From the NCBI GenBank assembly GCA_946800325.1, contig OX326960.1:49347355-49411354 (forward strand): a stretch of DNA of 64,000 nt. The letters run 5' to 3'. The notes under the pieces are model-generated. The model searched no databases, was not told the DNA's origin, and saw nothing but the letters and a program-made list of their open reading frames with translations. A program made the position numbers and the translations under genes. Shown here piece by piece: positions 38,650 through 51,893 of this stretch; within the stretch, counting starts at the first letter, position 1; the number at the start of each line of letters is the position of its first letter. The stretch comes from Luzula sylvatica. Lineage: Eukaryota; Streptophyta; Magnoliopsida; Poales; Juncaceae.

Positions 38650-40062
38650 TAAGGCATTCCTTTCACATGGGAACAAGTAAAAACTATCAATTTTGATTAG
38701 TAAAATTTCATTTTCACAATATACCATTAGAAATCTAATATTACATTACTTTGTTATCTAATATACAAATTTACCAACCCCTTATTTTTGACTCATATTT
38801 ATGCAATCTCCTCATGCCACCTCATAACAACTCATGCCACATCATCACAATTATTTCAACCATTAGATTATGATATGTGGCAACATATGAACTATAGATT
38901 AATCTTTGATTTTGTGTGATTACGTTTTATTTGTAGATATTTATGTGTCCTTTATTTTACACATAGTTTTAAGCAATTTTAGAAGGACACATCACCTTAC
39001 ACTGATGACGTGTCAAAATATTATTTGTTAGGTTCATGTTGGACCAATTGTATTTGATTTTGAATTTGTTCACAATATGTTATATGGTCAATTGTGAATA
39101 CAAATAGAATGTGAAGAGTTTAAATATCTAACATTAATAAATTAATATATAATATCATAAAACATACATCAAATATTGTCAGTATTTTCATAATATAATT
39201 TAAAAAAATTAAGAAATATATTCGCTGTAATTTTATCTTTATTTTGAGATCCATATTATCATATATTTAATGTTTTATGAAAACAATTATGTAAAAAAAA
39301 ATATAATTACATTAATGACTTGTAAGACTAATTATTATTAATTTTAAAATTATAATTGAAAAAAATTGCATATACTACTAAGTATGTTATTATTATATAT
39401 TCAATATATTTCTCTAACTTAAAATTATGAAATCAATTATGTAAAAAAAGATATAAAAATAAATATAATTACATTAATGACTTGTAATCCTAATTATTAT
39501 TATTTAAAAAAAATATAATTGAAAAAAATTGCACATCCTAATTATTATTATTATTTTTAAAACAATTATGTTATATTTGTATTTGTACTTAAAACAGTTT
39601 CATGTTAATCTTTAAAAAGAAATAATGAAAGATATTTATTTACCAAACACAAATAATTTCTTTAACTTATATAATATTTTTCAATAATAAACATGAAACA
39701 TAAAATTTATCAGACAGAAATAATTTTTTTAAACTTTTACAATGCTATTATTCTTAATTTTAGATATGCAAATTTAAAATTTCATATGATTTTGATTTTT
39801 GTTTATGTCAGCGCATGTTGTTTTATTATTTTATAGTGACCTTTTTTGTATGTGTTGCATTAAAGTACTAAATAAATATTTCGCAATGTGTCATATTTAA
39901 AAATAATATAATAATTTTGTCATCATCAAATTTTCTTAATCAATATGATATTTATTTTCACAAAGTCTTATATTTGATACCGAAAAATCATAACTATATA
40001 TTATGTGTATATATTATGTGTATGGTAAAACAAATGAAACAAAACTGCCGCGAAGCGCGGGC
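38650..40062. mobile_element. Possible Helitron-like remnant
   Basis: The right edge has the GC-rich hairpin TGCCGCGAAGCGCGGGCA (40046-40063) in AT-rich DNA, a form often seen near Helitron 3' ends. The left part has the words CATGCCACATCATCAC and ATTAGATTATGATATGTGGC, which are common in plant Helitrons. No CTRR end or 5' TC end could be fixed, and there is no coding sequence, so the call is weak. Confidence 0.3.
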
Positions 40063-40378
40063 AATTATGATATTTAATTTGGAAGGGTAAATACTTTTTA
40101 GAAGGGTAAGTATGCATATCAGCATATCCCCCGTTATTGTATATTATATTATATTATTATAGACTGTATTAAGAGAGGTAAAGAATCTAAAGATAGTATG
40201 ATGCCTCCAAAAAGCTTTCCCAAAAAAAGTTTACTTCACTGACTCACACTCACCGCTTTCCCTTTGTACTGGACCTACTGGTCACCTCTGCTCTCTCACC
40301 TTAACCTATTTCCTTCCCCATTCCCCCCGAAACCACCAACTCTTCTGAGTCTTCTCCTCCAATCCAACCCACGTCGCA

Positions 40379-41071
40379 ATGACCAACCGCCCCAACGGAA
40401 ACCCAAATCCATATCCACCGCCATTCCGCCACCCACACTACACCACCTCCTCATCCTCTTCCGCCTCCTTGAAAGGTTGTTGCTGTTGCATCTTCCTCCT
40501 CCTCACTTTCCTCGCCCTCCTCGCAATTGCACTCGCTCTCGTCATCCTTCTCGTCGTCAAACCTCACAAACCCCAATTCGACCTCAACCAAGTATCCGTT
40601 CAGTACCTCCTCGTAACTTCTTCCCCTTCACTGGACGCCTCCAGTCCCTCCCTATCTTCTAACCCTTACCTCTCTCTCAACATTACCCTCCTCTTCACGG
40701 CATCCAATCCGAATAAAGTTGGTATAAGGTACGAATCGACTGATTTCGAGGTGATGTACAGAGGCATACCGCTCGGACTCGCCGTAGTACCGGGATTTGA
40801 GCAACAAGCGCATAGCACGAGAATGGTAAAAAGCACGGTGACCGTGGATCGATTCGACGTGACTCAGGCCGGCGCATTGGATTTGGTGAGAGATGCGACG
40901 GTTAACGACAGGGTGGAATTGAGGATCACCGGCGATGTCGGAGCGAAGATTCTGGTAATGGGTATTTCTTCTCCTAGGGTTCAGGTATCTGTGGATTGCG
41001 TGATTGTCATCAGTCCGAAGAAACAATCCGTTACTTACAAGCAGTGTGGCGTCGATGGAGTCAACCTCTGA
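40379..41071 (+). CDS. LEA_2 / NDR1-HIN1-like membrane protein
   Basis: A single exon of 230 residues. The proline- and serine-rich cytosolic leader (1-30) ends in a cysteine cluster, KGCCCC, that could be palmitoylated. One transmembrane segment follows at about 37-60. The rest is the LEA_2 beta-sandwich domain, with SLNITLLFTASNPNKVGIRY (about 99-118) as the conserved core; the NPN motif lies at 110-112. The family includes NHL and LEA hydroxyproline-rich glycoproteins, anchored in the plasma membrane or endomembranes and linked to stress and defence in several cases. Length is typical (200-260). The ATG is the first in frame and lies downstream of a CT-rich leader. There is no close functional neighbour. 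Specific role is unknown. Confidence 0.88.
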   Translation: MTNRPNGNPNPYPPPFRHPHYTTSSSSSASLKGCCCCIFLLLTFLALLAIALALVILLVVKPHKPQFDLNQVSVQYLLVTSSPSLDASSPSLSSNPYLSLNITLLFTASNPNKVGIRYESTDFEVMYRGIPLGLAVVPGFEQQAHSTRMVKSTVTVDRFDVTQAGALDLVRDATVNDRVELRITGDVGAKILVMGISSPRVQVSVDCVIVISPKKQSVTYKQCGVDGVNL

Positions 41072-42781
41072 TTATAAAAGAAAGCAAATAATCTTATTCA
41101 ATTCATGTCAATCACATTTTGATTTCAATTTTATTGGTAGAGATTTTAATTTTGATTGAAATAACCTTATAATAAAATGAATTTGTAAAAATTACATTTT
41201 AAGTTTGAATTTGTACGAAAAGCATTTTTGAATTGCGGTAGTTCGGAAACTTTTTTATTTATTTTTGTTTCGAACTCTTAAAGAGTATGAAATCATGTTT
41301 TAAGTTGATTTTGCACTCTGTCGAGCTTGAAATGAAAAATGAAAATAAGTTTTTCGAATTACTTAAGTTTTAAAACGCGATTTGTATAAACTCGGATTGC
41401 AAAGTGTTGTTTTTATAAATTTCAATTATTATGAGGTTATTGTTGTAAACAATTCTACATAAATACATAGGTGGGCCTGTAGAGCATGAGAGTAGTTACT
41501 TAGATGTTAAGGAATCTAATCCATCTTTTTTAGACTATCTTTATGTCTTTAGTTCTAATTAATCACCAATTGGTTCAATTATTGTGTTAAAAAAGAAGTG
41601 TAAAATCTGTTTTATTTTGCCTCTCAATTATTGGCTTTTGCTCCTCTAATTTTGTTATGTTCAGAATTTTAGTAAGTTCATTCATATTTGGGTTCGATCT
41701 ATATTATCATTTGATCGGAAAGAAGAGTGAAAATAAATTAACAAACAAACAAGTAAAAATCATACTAGTTTTTGCTTTGTTCGGCGAATATTGAATATAA
41801 TTAAATAGAGGAACATACTGAAATTAAATTTCTTATTTTGTCGAATATGCGCGGAACAGAGTGGATTAAATAGATGAGCAAAATAAGTGTGTAATATAGT
41901 GTATTGAATTAGATGAAATAACGAATAAATCCAACATTTTCAATTTCTTCATTGTTGAACATCGTTATAATAAAATGAATTAATTGACTATTTCATAATT
42001 TCTCGATTTAATCTTGCGTGGAAATCGGGTGAGTTAAGGTCGAGTCATTATGGTTTTGAGTTACTCGGGTTACATGTCATCCTAGTTGAGTTGGCTCGGC
42101 TTACGGCCAATCAGATTCGAGTAATTTATTATCTTCATGTTAGAAGTCTTACTTTTTTCTGTATATTTTTTGGTCACTCGAACGAGACGCGGAACGGGTG
42201 AGTTTGGGTCATGATCAATCGTGTTTAGATTCGAACTCATTTGTCAGCATCGCGCGAACTCGACTCGTTCGAATCGGTTCGACTTTGTAAAAAAAAGGGC
42301 GAAAAAACAAAATATGAGAAGAAAGTGATTACTGACAAAAGTGAGAAGAACAACACCAACAATTATCATGCGAGTCTATAACGATTTTGTGTATACGTTG
42401 GTTATGATTTATCTTGTCTAAGATTGTAAGTTGTGAACAAAGAGATGAAGAGAAAATTTATTGGTTGTATAGGGGTTATGATTTGTGTTTTTCTTTTCTT
42501 TTCAAGTTAATTGTTTTGAGTTATGTAAATGTATAGAGTTTGAGTTTGGATTATGTTCGGATTGCAAGTGAATTTAAATTTGGGTCCACAATGAAAATCA
42601 AGTCGAGCAATGAGTAGATCTCGAACAATCCCGAACTCGGACTCAGCTCGACTCGAATCGGTTCAAGGCTGCAATCGAACGATTTTCCAGCCAAATAACA
42701 ATCTTACTTACTGCTCAAAGCTTCATTTTTGAAAGGGTATACATGATATTTTATTTTTGCAAAAATAAATATGATATTTTT
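41072..42781. other. Intergenic region with a GGGTC/GAGTC-word repeat
   Basis: No gene supported. At about 42010-42690 there is a dispersed repeat with words such as GGGTGAGTT, CGGCCAATCAGATTCG and GACTCGAATCGGTTC. A related copy lies at about 46560-46900. No coding sequence or ends were found. Confidence 0.5.
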
Positions 42782-43350
42782 GTTGGTTATATTTCAATAA
42801 AATAACCAAATAAATAATATAAATAAATAATTAAATAATTATTTAAATAAATAATTAATTAAATAATAATAAATAAATAAATAAATCGAGAACAAGCCTG
42901 GTGTAGCCGCGTGGTCGTGCCACAGCTGTCCTAAAGACAGATGACGCCCTCTAGTGCAGGATATTTCGTTTCTCTATCTCCAAGGTTCTACACCTCCGAT
43001 TTGCCTCGGTTCCGATCTAGTAGCACCGTCGTAGAGCGGAAAACTTACACCTCGAAAGAGATGAAGTTACGTACACCGATTTTTCAGCCAAGTCTTTTTA
43101 TTTCGAAAGTTGGAAACTAAATAATATAATTGAGAGATCTATATTTCTTTGAGATTGTTTTCCAATAAGAACAACTGAATTTCTGTTCAACTACTCCCTC
43201 TGAATCTGATTATGGGTATGAGAAAATATATATCTTTTAATTGGAAGGAGAGAGAGCATACTTATACCTCTTATTTCGGTTTCCATTTTAGAAAATTAAA
43301 TGATAAACAATGGCCATTTTACTATGTTGTAACCGAAATGGTATTTTAAT
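42782..43350 (+). repeat. LTR-like repeat beginning TGTTGGTTATATTTC
   Basis: It starts TGTTGGTTATATTTCAATAA, like a plant LTR. It then holds a TAAATAA microsatellite and a conserved block with TGTAGCCGCGTGGTCGTGCC, TAAAGACAGATGACGCCCTC and AAGGTTCTACACCTC. A diverged copy lies in reverse orientation at 61666-62041. The right end is uncertain, and no internal retroelement genes are seen, so it may be a solo LTR. Confidence 0.5.
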
Positions 43351-43874
43351 AGCTTTCAATTCCTTCTTAATAAATCATAAATTATTTTAATATTTATCTT
43401 AATGATATTATATTTCATGATAAATATGTTATAACATTAAAACAAATAAGTTTTAAAATTTAATTAGCATTATTTATAATAAATAATACAACATTTTTTA
43501 CTTTTTGACAAGGATAAATGCTATGTATATCCCAAAGAATGAAAAATACAGGAAGGTGGTCCACGCAAGTTGTTTACACCATGTCCACTCAATATTCTCT
43601 TCCTAACATTGGTTATATCGAAATCCGTTAATAGTTTTGACCATTATACCCCTAACAGTTCCCAGCCATTTCATCTTAATCCAACGAACAGGATTTCTCA
43701 AATAGTATCCTACCTTCAATCCAACTGTCCTTACCCCGACAGTCTTGGACAGAACTAAATGGCAATAATGTCATTTCCATTCCTTCTTCTTTGCAAGCTC
43801 TTTTTCGTCCTCGTGTAAAAATCATTTCCCTCCATTTTGATTACTACCGATTAATCACTCAAAATTGTTCAAAA

Positions 43875-45483
43875 ATGCTGAATAAATCGTTAATTAAACC
43901 GCTAATTTCCCAAATTCCAGTGTTTTCTACGAATTCTATTCCTCCAAATCGTGTCAATTTCACTCTGATTCCCCGATCCAGTATCAGGGTTGAATCGTCA
44001 ACTGGTAGTACGAAAACCAGTGGTTCTTCCTCTCCAGGAAAGATTCTGGAGTCTTCTAATGCCGTCTCAGTACCGCCTTATCCCGGTGGGATGGGTCCAC
44101 ATACGGGTCGAGACCCGAATTTGAAGAAACCTGATTGGTTAAGGCAGCGAGCTCCACAGGGCGATAAATTCACTAAATTGAAGGAATCAATTGGCGAATT
44201 GAAGCTTAATACTGTTTGTGTTGAAGCTCAATGCCCTAACATCGGCGAGGTACCTCAAATTGATTTCCCAAATCACTTAATTTCAATCCATTTTCTTCAA
44301 TATAATTAAAATTGTCGGTACGAGTGCAGTGTTGGAATGGAGGAGGAGGAGCTGGAGGAGAAGGAGACGGCATCGCCACCGCGACAATAATGCTTCTCGG
44401 TGACACATGTACACGGGGCTGTAGATTCTGCGCCGTCAAAACCAGTAGAAATCCACCGCCACCAGATCCATTGGAACCCATAAACACTGCTAATGCCATT
44501 GCAACTTGGGGGTACGCATTTCGCACTATCACCCTCAATTTCATACCTAATTATTCCAATTACCAATTTGAAATTTTAATCATCTTTTTTTTTTGTGATG
44601 ATAGAGTCGATTACGTGGTGTTAACCAGTGTTGATCGAGACGATCTCCCTGATGGTGGAAGCAGCCATTTCGCCGAAACCGTTGAAGCCTTAAAGGTTGT
44701 TTTATCTTCTTTATAGGGATATACATGATATTTTGATATTTTGTAGGGGTAGATATGAAATTTTCCCCGCTGTTCTTTATCATGTAGAGAGCGAAGCCCG
44801 AGATTCTAGTGGAGTGTTTAACATCTGATTTCAGAGGAGATTTAAACGCAATTTATCTCCTGGCAAATTCGGGTTTGGATGTATTTGCGCATAATATCGA
44901 AACCGTTAAGAGGCTTCAGAGAATCGTCAGAGATCCTCGAGCAGGATACGAGCAGAGTTTGTCTGTTTTGAAACACGCAAAACGAAGCAAAGAAGGCATG
45001 GTGACGAAATCTTCGATAATGCTCGGACTCGGAGAAAAAGACGAAGAAATTCAACAAACCATGATTGATTTGAGAGAAATTGGCGTCGATATTCTCACTT
45101 TAGGCCAATATTTGCAGGTTTGTTAAAAAACATAGTTGTCTCAAAATATCGAATATATCCTTGCGAATGAAATTTTGTTTGGAAAATATTGTAGCCAACT
45201 CCGCTTCATTTAACGGTGAAAGAATATGTGACTCCAGAGAAATTTGAATTTTGGAAACAATATGGAGAATCGATTGGTTTTAGTTATGTTGCTAGTGGTC
45301 CTTTGGTAATTAACTTTTATTTTTTTTAATTTCATTAGTGTTTTTTTTTCTTCTATACTTTTAATGATCATTTTTTTGTTTTTTTTAATTTGTCAGGTTC
45401 GGTCTTCATATAGAGCAGGAGAACTATTTGTGCAAAATTTGGTGAAGAATAAAAAGAATAAACTCGTTACTGAAGAATCTTAG
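43875..45483 (+). CDS. LIP1P: Plastidial lipoyl synthase
   Basis: Six exons (43875-44249, 44330-44511, 44605-44695, 44788-45117, 45195-45305 and 45397-45483) join in frame to 391 residues. The enzyme inserts two sulfur atoms into the octanoyl group of the E2 subunit of plastid pyruvate dehydrogenase, making lipoate. The auxiliary cluster cysteines are Cys115, Cys120 and Cys126 ([12 protein letters not shown]). The radical SAM motif CTRGCRFC gives Cys152, Cys156 and Cys159. The C-terminal serine motif is [11 protein letters not shown]. The N-terminal 70 residues are Ser/Arg-rich and fit a chloroplast transit peptide. [15 protein letters not shown] and the [20 protein letters not shown] block favour the plastid form over the mitochondrial one. 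An open frame extends upstream of this ATG, but the start used gives the more typical length. A Gly-rich stretch after CWNG ([10 protein letters not shown]) is longer than I expect for the family. Confidence 0.95.
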
Positions 45484-47396
45484 TCGATTATTTTACTGGA
45501 GAATTGGTTATAGGTATTTTTCGAACTGAAGTAGTATACTTATTGTTTTGATTCGTGCAAACATTATTATTTTATTTTTGTATTTCAATCTTTGTTACAA
45601 TTAGCATACAATTTTGAATAAATAAGTAGTTTTATCTCAGTATTTTTTAGTGAGTAATGAGAGTTTACCTTTTATACTCTTAAAATATATAATGTTAATA
45701 AATTGTTTAGTGTTATACATCATGATAAATTGAACATGAAGGTCTCCTTTGGTATCATTTCTGTTTTTCTATTTGTTGTTTTTGAAAACGAATAAACATA
45801 TTTTTTTTTCTAGAATCATTATTCTTAATTCAAAATATTCTTCATATGTTTAGTAAGAAAATTATTTTAGTGTCGATTTATATAACGAATATTGAGTGAA
45901 TGCGAAGTTTTATGTCAACAAAATGTTGTTGTGAATATCATTTTTTCAAGATTAATATATTATTTCAAATATCATTATATTATGTTTTGGTGTGAATATG
46001 GAGTTATTCTATGTCAAAATATCATTGAATTGTCGATATATCGAGTGTGCATTAGTGTACCACTTTTAGTACCAATACATTATTTACAGTATCAATTAAT
46101 ACTTTCAATGTGCATAACAAGTATTAAGGTTTAATACACCAGTGTCAGTACATTATTTTCGAAGTGAATATGAAGTTATTATGGACAATGTATCGCTTTC
46201 GGGTTCATTGTATCGAGGTCTCAACAAATATGTGGGATGTGTATTCAGTCGATTCGGTTCAAATTAAACCGAATGAGACCAAGTTTATTTAAATCAAACT
46301 AAATTTACATTTTTAAACTAATCTATTGGAAAATCGTGAAATGTATAATATAGTTCGGTCAGTTCAATACTTCAATGTAATCAGTTTTCAAAACAATAAA
46401 ACATAACAAAATAAACCGAAGTATCAATATAATTTATTTGGATCAATTTATGTTTTTTAATATTATTATATCATTTTCAATGTAAATATATCATTTCCAA
46501 AGTCAATTTATCATTTTTCAGTTTCAATATTTCATTATCGGTGTCATTATATCATTTTTGGGTTGGGAGCCTAAACGAACGGGTTCGGGTAGGGTCGCAA
46601 GTGGCGAGTTCAGGTCGGGTTATCTCGGGTTGCGAGTCATCTGATGTCCGGTCAAATGTTGTTCAGGTTTAAAGTCGTTCGGTCTCGAATCTCGTTGGTT
46701 CGGATTACGGGTCAATCAGATTTAATTAATTTACGAGATTCATGTTACGGATCATTTTTTTTTATATAATTTTGGTTCTCTCCGTTCAACGGGTCAGTTG
46801 GGTTCGGATTACGAGTCAATCGAATTTCGATTCGTTCGGATTCGGGCCTGGGTGAGTTTTGGTTCATTGATTTTTCAAGATAGTCGGGTCTGAACAAGCA
46901 CGAGCGTAGACAGATCGGACGGATTTTTCGATTCGAGACAGTTTTTGCGAGCTCTATAAATATACGGACTTCGAATTTTCATTGTGGTATTGTTTGTGTG
47001 TATTGTCGTTATCAAAATACAAGCCCTAATGGGCATTCTGCATTCTGCATTTGCATTTGTCCCTTCTCTATTTATCAAAATCACAGAATTATGCCAGACC
47101 CATATTACTACTTGTCAGGTATTTTAATTGGCTCTTGTAGCAAAAAGACAAGAAGTATACATAGTTCACGGGCTTGTTGTATATTATAATACGAAAAAGA
47201 ATAATAATTTACCAAGCACATCACACATCATAGCTCTCATCATGCGAGAATGTGAAGGAAAATACCAAAAATCAACGGCTAGTAGGGTCCATGAATGTGC
47301 AAGGCTCCTCCCTGTTTTGTTCTCTCCACTAACGGCTATCTTTTTCACTTCTTTTCTTTTCTTTTCTTTCTATTATTTGTTTTGTGTGTGTTATGA
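45484..47396. other. Intergenic region with dispersed repeats
   Basis: No gene supported. It includes AAACCGAA-type MITE words at 46250-46440, degenerate microsatellite-like ATATCATT words at 45930-46560, and a copy (46560-46900) of the GGGTC/CGGATT-word repeat also seen at 42010-42690. Confidence 0.5.
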
Positions 47397-47405
47397 TATT
47401 TTTAA

Positions 47406-48282
47406 GGGAAATTTTCAAAAAGCCCCCTATCTTTTTTGGATATTCTAAAAAACCCCTATCTTTTTGGAAACTCCAAAAAATCCCCTCCACCAAATTTTTA
47501 TTTTCAAATACCCCCCTATAGGGGTTAAAACTAACCATGGATGGTGTTAAATTTTTTTTTTGACCAAAATACCCTTCTATTTTCATATGTATATTTTTGT
47601 TAATTTTTCATTAATTTTATTAGTTTTAAAAAAATTCATAAATAATTTTTAACATATAATGATTTCACAAAAATAAAATTATTAAATGTTGTGTTTGTAT
47701 AATTTTAATATTTCGTTTATTATTCATGAAAAACTAACATCAGATAATAATAAAATAAACACCTTGAAAATATACTGAAAGAAAAATATTTCTTTAAACA
47801 TCTATTTTAATTTTATTTTCGTTCTTATTTTATGTATGCTTTTAATAGATTCATGATATTTTAATTTTTAAATATTTGCAAGGTGTTCTTTTAATATTGT
47901 TGTTCATCTTATTATTATTTTATGTTATTTTTTCAATAAAAAGTTATGAAAGTCAAATATATGTAATGTATGAAATATTAAAATTATATAAATATAACAT
48001 ATGACAATTATTTTTTAAAAATTGTTATAAGCAAAAAAAAAAAAATTAGGATTTTTTTAAAATTAATACAAATAACAAAAACATTATTTTAATTACTAAA
48101 TATGTAAAATGAATGGTATTTTGGTCATAAAAAAATATTTAACACCATCCACAGTTAATTTTAACCCCATAGGGGGGTATTTGAAAATAAAAGTTTGGTA
48201 GAGGGGTTTTTTGGAGTTTCCAAAAAGATAGGGTTTTTTTTAGAATATCCAAAAAAGATAGGGGGTTTTTTGAAAATTTCCC
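47406..48282. mobile_element. Mutator-type element with long terminal inverted repeats and perfect 9-bp target repeat
   Basis: Terminal inverted repeats of about 175 bases start GGGAAATTTTCAAAAA and contain CCCCCTATCTTTTTTGG, GGAAACTCCAAAAAA and ACCATSSATGGTGTTAAAT-type words (left 47406 to about 47582, right about 48105 to 48282). They are highly similar over their whole length. The direct repeat TATTTTTAA flanks at 47397-47405 and 48283-48291 without mismatch. The 520-base core is AT-rich and non-coding. Long inverted repeats with a 9-bp duplication identify a non-autonomous Mutator-like element. Confidence 0.9.
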
Positions 48283-48291
48283 TATTTTTAA

Positions 48292-51200
48292 TATTCACAA
48301 AGGAAAACATAATTGAAAAAAATATGGGAAGAGATTAGATTAAGAATACTGTGTACTTGTAGAGGGCCCAAATAAATGTATGATTGATTCAAAGGGAAAA
48401 CAAAAAATTGAAAGTGAAAAAGGATGGAAAATATGAACACAATAATTGTTTACATATCACGCCTTATCAAAGTTGGAATAATAGTATTAGAATCCTGAAA
48501 TTAATGAAAACTTTATCCACCAAAAAGAATTGTCAGAATTATGTTAACAAAAGAAGAATTGTTAAATATATTAGTAACATGCGTAGTTGCAGAGTATATG
48601 TTTTTAATTGAGAATTGGATAAGAAATGGATAGTATTATTGACAATAAATAATTTTATTTGCAATTGGAGGAGCATAAGGTTTGAAATGATGTTTGACCT
48701 TAATGGATTTCAATTTTGAACATTAATTTTCATATGTATGGTAATATAATTTTCTATTAATACCCACCATCAGAAAATTAATAGTGTATTACACACTTGA
48801 ATCCCATTAATTGGCAACAGCAAGATAAGTACTTCACTAAAAATTAACTAACCTATTTGACCTCATTTATCTACCATTATGTATATTTTACAATTATCTT
48901 AAGTTACGATAGCAAAAGATTTAATTTTTGTAACTAAATAATAACACTGATAGTAATATTATTGTATAATAATATATGACGCATACCACAGTTTTACAAA
49001 AAATATAACCATAAATTTATATCATTGTTCATAATATTTCATACAATATCAAATATAATAATAATAAGGGTAATGATATTGACAGGAAATAAAATTACTG
49101 GGAACATGAAATTTAAACTTGAAATGGTAATTTTACTTTTAATTCATTCCAAATTTGAATAAAATTTCCTGTATCTAGTATTTATTTTTCCTGTCAATAT
49201 CATTGTCCTAATAATAAATCACTCGACATATATAATATCATGTCATTAATTATATAGTACTACATATCTCTATTGATTCACAATGCATTGCAAATTAAAA
49301 ATAATATCAAACTTAATAATCAAAGTAATTTAATAAATAATATCAAAATTTAATTTAGCATAAACATATATAAAAATTATTTTATATCATATGGCCTCTT
49401 TACATTTAAAAAAAAAGACAATAATATTTGATAGGTGTTTATAAGTTTAAAAAGTTATTTAGATAAATGAACTATCTTTTTTTAATTATTATTAATTTTT
49501 TAATTTTTTAATATTAAATTTGTTTGATTAAAACACAAATATAGTCTACTTGTATTATATGGAATTATAATGTTTTTACAAATAAACAATAATACTTAAA
49601 ACATGTAAATATATACTTACAATTATATTATGCAAATGTGCAAATTTTTTTTTTTTGCATTGTATTTTCTTATATAATATCTTTACAAATTACAATTATG
49701 AAAAATTGTATGTATGAACTATGCTAATATGAATGTCAATATAAAGAAAGAAATTAAAACAAATATATTTGATGGATTTTTAAAATTATAATTCTTAAAA
49801 TAATATTAATATATGTTGTATGTTTTATAATATTATATATTAAGTTATTAGTATTTTATATATAAATTTTTCACCTTCCATTCCCATTTGATCACGTAAT
49901 CTTACATAAAATGATAAACAATTAAATATATTTAATATAGCGTGAACCTAGTCGATAATAGTAGTTCCTCATTATTGTAGGAATTTCTAAAAATACTTAA
50001 AAAATGGTGTAGGACATATAACTGATTACAAAGAAAATAAGATCTCAATGATTAATAAGTGCGATACATTTTCTTACATTTCATAATTTAATGAGTGAAA
50101 TGAATATAATGATGTACAAAAAATTATACTGGGCCCAAAATAAAGACGTCGGTAAATTATGGAACTGAATAGTCATTAGTATATATATTTTTGTTGTATA
50201 TATACAAAAAATGTAGAATTAAATATTTTCATCAAAGTTAATTAATGAATGTGTTTGGCTGCATTAAAAACAATATTAGTTACTAATTTATGTTTTCATT
50301 GTTTAGCTATACGCATGACTCGAAGTCAACATCTCTAGAAAGTGAGGATGTATATCATTCGTTTGAACTGTCAAAACGATGATTCTGCAAATTAAAATGA
50401 TTTATATTAATAATGTAAACTCGATCTTGAAATTATTTGTAACAATGTTGCTTTTCAGAGATCAAAGTTCACGTGAAGAGGAGAAAATTCTTGCTTTAAA
50501 AAAATACCACATGATTAATTATAATTGGGACCCTTGATCTTGATCAACGGTCGAAATTAATTGATTTTTTATTTGAATCTTAATTCATATAAATCAAATC
50601 AAATATTGTAAAAATTACATGAACTTAGATTTATGTGGCAATAATATTGTGAAATTGTAATTTTGTGAGTTGTGATGATTTTTTTTTTATAAGAAAGCAA
50701 CAAGTACGGTTCATATTTGGTATAGTGAATTTAGTAATGTTGATTTTGTTGTTTCTGAAGACTATAATATATCACTAGCCACTAACCAGTAACCGCTAAC
50801 TGATTCAGTAACAGTAACTATTTCTTTCAATAATATAATATCTCATTTAGTTAATGTAGAGTCGTAGACTCTGTTGACAACCAAAAAGGAAATTTGATTA
50901 TAGCTAAGGACCGTCAATTATTTTAAATAATATAATTTTGAGATATGCGATTTTCAATATTAATATTGCAACAATATTTATATTTAAAAATACTACTTTC
51001 ATTAGTAATATAATTTTTGTATAAATAATTTCACTTTAGAGATGGAAAATCCGGAGGTCTTTATCAAAGCTCTTAAAAAAATGGCTTGAATAACGTTGGA
51101 AGATGCAAACAAGGAATCCCTACACACACAGCTTTCTCTCTCTTATTTAACTCCTCTCGCTCGCTCTCTCTTCTCTCTCCCTCGGGCTTTGCAAAAGCAC

Positions 51201-51530
51201 CAAAAAAGATGGTAATAATAAGACACCATAAAGCATTGTGTTTAGTTCTTTAGTCCAGTCCATCTGGGGAGAAATTAAGATACCACCAGATATATTAGTG
51301 TTCATAATCGTGTCTTTAAGCTTAATAACTCCCCTCTTTTGAGCTCTGACCTATACAGAATACAGATGCCCCTAGCACAAGCACTGATTAGTGAAAAGAA
51401 AGGCAGTAAAAGATCTCTCAGGACTCAAAGCATGCTTTTTTATTAATTATAGCACACACCCACGAAAAAGAGAAGCCACTAGTGTCTTTACTGCACTGTA
51501 CCCTTTGGCCTTTACCTCTCTAAAACCTTT

Positions 51531-51532
<2 letters not shown>
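48292..51532. other. AT-rich intergenic region
   Basis: No gene supported over about 3.2 kb apart from the small MITE at 49068. The last 400 bases (51100-51530) are likely promoter and leader of the subtilase gene, with several CT-rich stretches and TCTCTC runs. Confidence 0.5.
49068..49208. mobile_element. 141-bp MITE with 9-bp target repeat
   Basis: The left end GGGTAATGATATTGACAGG is inverted at the right end, CCTGTCAATATCATTGTCC. Direct repeats TAATAATAA flank it at 49059-49067 and 49209-49217. A related element is at 28600-28712. The 9-bp duplication suggests a Mutator-type origin. Confidence 0.8.

Positions 51533-51564
<32 letters not shown>
51533..51564. repeat. AG microsatellite in the subtilase leader
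   Basis: A pure AG array of 16 units about 330 bases before the start codon, probably within the 5' untranslated region. Confidence 0.9.
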
Positions 51565-51566
<2 letters not shown>

Positions 51567-51893
51567 TTATTACTTAGCCGCAGTCAGAGCAGTGCTGTGC
51601 TGTGCCTTGCTGGTCTTAGTGGTTTTTGGTTTTTCTTATTTTTGAAGGGTTTTTGGTTGTGGGTTTGCATTATTGAGGGGTTTTATCAAGTTGTGATACT
51701 TGGTTGTATAATAATCGAAGAAAGAACTCTAAGATTGGATTTTTGATTGGTACGGTTGCTTGGTATTGTTCAATTTCGGTTTGAATAGCTGGAAATTGAA
51801 GGAGAGCTTAAGAAATTGAATTTTGGGTGTTTGGGTTCAATTGGGTTTGCTCGATTTTACATTTTAATGGAGAATTGAGTGACTTATTTGAGA

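Noticed and set aside
46875..47448. Short frames around 47 kb on both strands
   Set aside because: They overlap dispersed repeats and lack any recognisable motif or consistent start context.
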